The notes beneath the pieces were generated by a model, which was given only the letters and a program-made list of their open reading frames with translations, was not told the origin of the DNA and searched no databases. Both the position numbers and the translations under genes were made by a program. This document shows, piece after piece, positions 60,930 through 64,000 of a stretch of 64,000 nucleotides of DNA. The first letter of the stretch is position 1; every line of letters begins with the position of its first letter. The stretch is from Lamellibrachia satsuma (lineage: Eukaryota > Annelida > Polychaeta > Sabellida > Siboglinidae): positions 12,699,662-12,763,661 of the forward strand of contig BSQZ01000006.1 in the NCBI GenBank assembly GCA_033239005.1. The letters run 5' to 3'.

Positions 60930-63900
60930 TACCCAATAGTACTGGCATCAGAAATGTGGTGTAATTCCACGGAGCAGACGTCTCCAAAGTTGTCAGGTTT
61001 GAGACATCGTTTGATCTTCAAGGACTCAAATAAGAAGAGAGAAGTTATATAGCTTTCCCACTGAACACTGATTGTGTCAGGCAGAGGTGTGTCCCAGTCT
61101 GAGTTGTCGCGGCACAATTGTTGTAACATCTTCTTACCCTTCAGAATGACTGGCGCAATAAATCCAAGCGGATCATAGACCGAAATCATGGTTGACAGGA
61201 AACCTCGTCTGGTTAGAGGCAGATCTTTTAGAGTGATTCTGAACTGGAATGAATCATTCTCCATACGCCATTGGACTCCAAAGGTTCTTTCGACTGGCAG
61301 AGCTTCATGTGGGCTTAAATCCTTAAAACCCTGAGCGAGATCCTCCCGCGGCATCATTTGAACAACTTCCATGGAATTACACAGAAACTTGTGTAGTCGG
61401 AGGCCAGCCTTTGCAAGTAATTGCTTTTGTATTGCTGATTAGGTAAGTTGCTTCATCAACAGTAGGAACAGACTTGAGCCCGTCGTCGACATAGAAGTCA
61501 CTTCGCACAAAGTTTGCTGCATCTGTTCAAAATTCGGCTTCACCGTCGTTCGCTGTCTGCTTCAAGCCAAAATTAGCACAGCCCGGGGATGAAACCGCGC
61601 CAACCAAGTGGACACACATTCTGTATTCGGTCGGTCTGGCATCATATTCTCCTCCACCACAAGAACCGTAAGAAGTCACGGTGCTTCGTGTCAACTTTGA
61701 ACTGGTGAAACATTTGTTCCACATCACAAATGAAGGCGATTGGTTCTTTGCGAAACAGACACAAAACTCCCACCAAGGTGTTTGTGAGGTATGGGCCTTG
61801 CAGCAAGTGTTAATGCAATGATTGACTCTTGAAAGTAGCACTACAGTCGAAAACGACACGAATCTTGTCCGGCTTCTTGTTATGATACAAACCATGGTGC
61901 GGGATGTACCATATGTCATCATCATCCTTGTTGAGATTGGAATCTAGTACTCTTTCTGCGTATCCCCACTGGATCATGTTCTCAACGAAATCAGTGTAAT
62001 CTTAGTGATACTTAGGGTTTCTTTGTAGGCGATTCTTTAGATGCTGCAACCGGCGAAATGCATGAGCCTTACCGTTCGGAAGGCATGGGCTTGGGTCACG
62101 AAAAGGCAACGGCGTTTCGTAATGACCATCAGCATCCTTGTGGATCCTATCCTTGAGTTTAGCGATGAACATCTGATCTTCACAGGACAATGAGGTCAGT
62201 TCTATATTTTAGTCTTTGAAATCCAATTCCATCATGTTGGCTATTTGAGTTAGGTTAATAACCACCTTAATCATAGTTTTACATGACAATATCACTTCCT
62301 GGTTGTCGCATGTAGACACTGAAGAGGGAACGCGATGCATCATGATCCTATGGCTTACACCGATCGCATCAATATCACCAGTTTCATCATGTGTTGTGTC
62401 GGTCACGCCTATAATTCCCCATCCAAGGTCCGTCTTCTGAGCATAAGGTCCTCCATCAACTGGAGGTATGACCTCTCTGGGAACTAGGGCATTAGCGCAG
62501 TCGTATCCGATGAGAAGCCCCACCTCACATTCATTCAGCGGTATCAGTTTGTTTGTTACGCTGTGCAAGTGAGGCCACTTCTGTGTCGGAGGGAGTGCAA
62601 TAGTAGATTAACCATTGTACACACGAACGCGTAGGCCATTAATTCTACTGCTCTGGATAATCTGATTTGAAGCAGACATCGTCGAGAGTGAGAGTTGCAC
62701 TGGAGTCCCGTCAACACCCAAGGCAGCGCACGTATCGTTTAGACTGCCAGACTGTGTGTCAAGCAGTGCATAAACAAGTCTTTCATAATCAGGTCTACCT
62801 GAGTGCAACACCGACACAGGAACGATCATGGAGTTCTTCTTACAACAATAACTGCTGTTGCAATGACAAATGCTGATCTGCCTACTTATCGATTTTCGAC
62901 TCGTTGTAATCATTTCACGTGCATCCCGTCTGATGTCACCATGCAAAGACGAAGGGTGTCGTTTTGCACACGTCTTGCAACTCGTCGCATTTTGCATTCT
63001 TTGGAACGGTGTCTTCCTTTCTTGTAGAGGTTTCGCAAGAAATGTTTTGCAATTGTCCAGTGGGTGATTTCCCTGACAAAGGGTACATTTACTGCGAGTG
63101 TTTTGACAAGTGTCTTAATCTTTGCGTCTGTAGAGAACGAACTTGATCTTCTCTTATCATGTTGGCATCAGCAATTCCACGCAGTGATTGTAAGGAAGTG
63201 ATGGATCGCAGGCGATATCAGCTTCACGAGACACAAATGTAGCAAACTCTGCGAAAGGCGGAAAGCAACCACTTCCGATTTTCCATTTATAGACGTAACG
63301 AGCCCACCCGGTAGCCAGTCAGCCAGGAAGCTTGCCAAGTAACTTCCGGTTCTCCGCGGTCATCGTTGAGTACATCGAGGCAACGCATGTACCCCATAGC
63401 AATCGTACACTGCTTCAGAAAGTCAGCAGACTTGCGCAGAGCAATTCCGTCGCGAGAAACTATCTTTGGCCACCTGTCCAACTTATCGCGAAATGCATGT
63501 GCAATCACAAATGGATCGCCAAATCGTTCATCCAATAATCGTTTCGCATCTTCGTATGCATCATCGGTCATCAACAGAAAGTAGCTTTCAACTGTTTCCT
63601 TCGCAGTGCCAGCCATATATCTTTTGAGGTAGTGTATCCTTTCACTTGGCAGAAACACTTTACTCTCAATCATGGCACTCTTCCAACTGGGATACTGAAG
63701 TGGATCTCCCGAGAAGACACCAGGCTCGGGGGCGGGCAAACGGCTAAGTAGAAGCTGATCAGAAAGTGTCCTTTGGTGTGTATGAGGGTTGTCAGTGGAG
63801 TTCGGTTGGGGTAGCTGATTATTCACAAAGTTCGATTTGATAGTTTCAGGCACTGTTCGCACAGGAATGAACTCATCACTTTGTGGATTCAAAGGTTGAG

Positions 63901-63965
63901 TAGAAATGAACTCTTTCAGATGATCGTGTTTCCCATCTGGTAAGTCAAGTGGGAAGACGGGTGGT
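60930..63965 (-). mobile_element. BEL/Pao LTR retrotransposon, decayed, running off the right edge
   Basis: Reading leftward. Gag (63892-63287) contains PEPGVFSGDPLQYPSWKSA, SERIHYLKRYMAGTAKE and RLLDERFGDPFVIAHAFRDK, typical of Pao gag. A zinc-finger-like part follows (about 63000-62920). The aspartic protease (62997-62608) has YALLDTQS with LSLSTMSASNQIIQSS. The linker (62568-62002) has IGYDCANALVPREV and DLGWGIIGV. RT (about 62000-61530) has DKIRVVFDCSATF, FICDVEQMFHQF (motif A) and, in other frames, an RMCVHL-type block. RNase H onset (61372-60950) has LSTMISVYDPLGFIAPVIL and a SDAST block. There are many frameshifts and stops. No integrase and no LTR is visible; the 3' part is cut at about 60930 and the 5' LTR would lie beyond 64000. 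Confidence 0.85.
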
Positions 63966-64000
63966 TAGACATCGCTTCGAACTTTGAAATGGCTTCTATG

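Overview
The window looks like repeat-rich nuclear DNA from a metazoan, most likely a marine invertebrate (a spiralian or other non-vertebrate bilaterian; the sequence does not fix the phylum). Reasons: intronless class A (rhodopsin-like) GPCR reading frames, splice-acceptor signals, and fossils of many eukaryotic transposon classes (CR1/L2-like and RTE-like LINEs, a Penelope-like element, BEL/Pao, Tc1/mariner, a THAP-domain TIR element). There are also very long (AT)n, (GT)n and (GA)n tracts. No rRNA, tRNA, operon or CRISPR signal was seen.

Likely host genes are few. (1) 2645-2917 (-): a small secreted cysteine-rich protein with a splice acceptor directly before its start codon. (2) 32327-33394 (+): an intact 355-aa GPCR. 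(3) 49245-50381 (+): an intact 378-aa paralogue. (4) 39054-39949 (+): a third, broken GPCR paralogue. Everything else recognisable is mobile-element debris or tandem repeat.

Layout. 0-2 kb: 189-bp-period duplication and a decayed LINE. 2.6-4.5 kb: Cys-rich gene, then a dead Tc1-like transposase between long direct repeats. 4.6-5.6 kb: about 150-bp repeat units and a Penelope-like 3' end with two hairpins. 6-8.3 kb: minisatellites and a LINE endonuclease relic. 8.5-14.4 kb: fragments of transposase-like families and a minisatellite built from the 3' end of one of them. 14.8-28 kb: LINE remnants on the minus strand, microsatellites, an 18-bp/167-bp tandem array, and long stretches without genes. 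29.5-36.7 kb and 45.7-56.7 kb: two paralogous blocks, each holding in order a LINE tail, a spacer, an (AT)n tract, a conserved 5'-flank acceptor, a GPCR, a 51-bp tandem array, a TIR element and another LINE tail. 36.8-40 kb: LINE relic and GPCR pseudogene. 42-44.6 kb: duplicated spacer and a CR1-like copy split by microsatellites. 52.2-55.6 kb: a TIR element carrying a THAP-domain relic into which a deleted CR1-like element has inserted. 57-64 kb: a gag-like fragment, a nearly full-length RTE-like LINE, an orphan conserved ORF, and a decayed BEL/Pao element reading leftward off the window.

The main story is local amplification of one intronless GPCR gene with its flanks, followed by divergence: loop-repeat expansion in one copy, pseudogenisation in another, and different transposon insertions in each block. 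Family names come from recognised motifs only; no search could be run.
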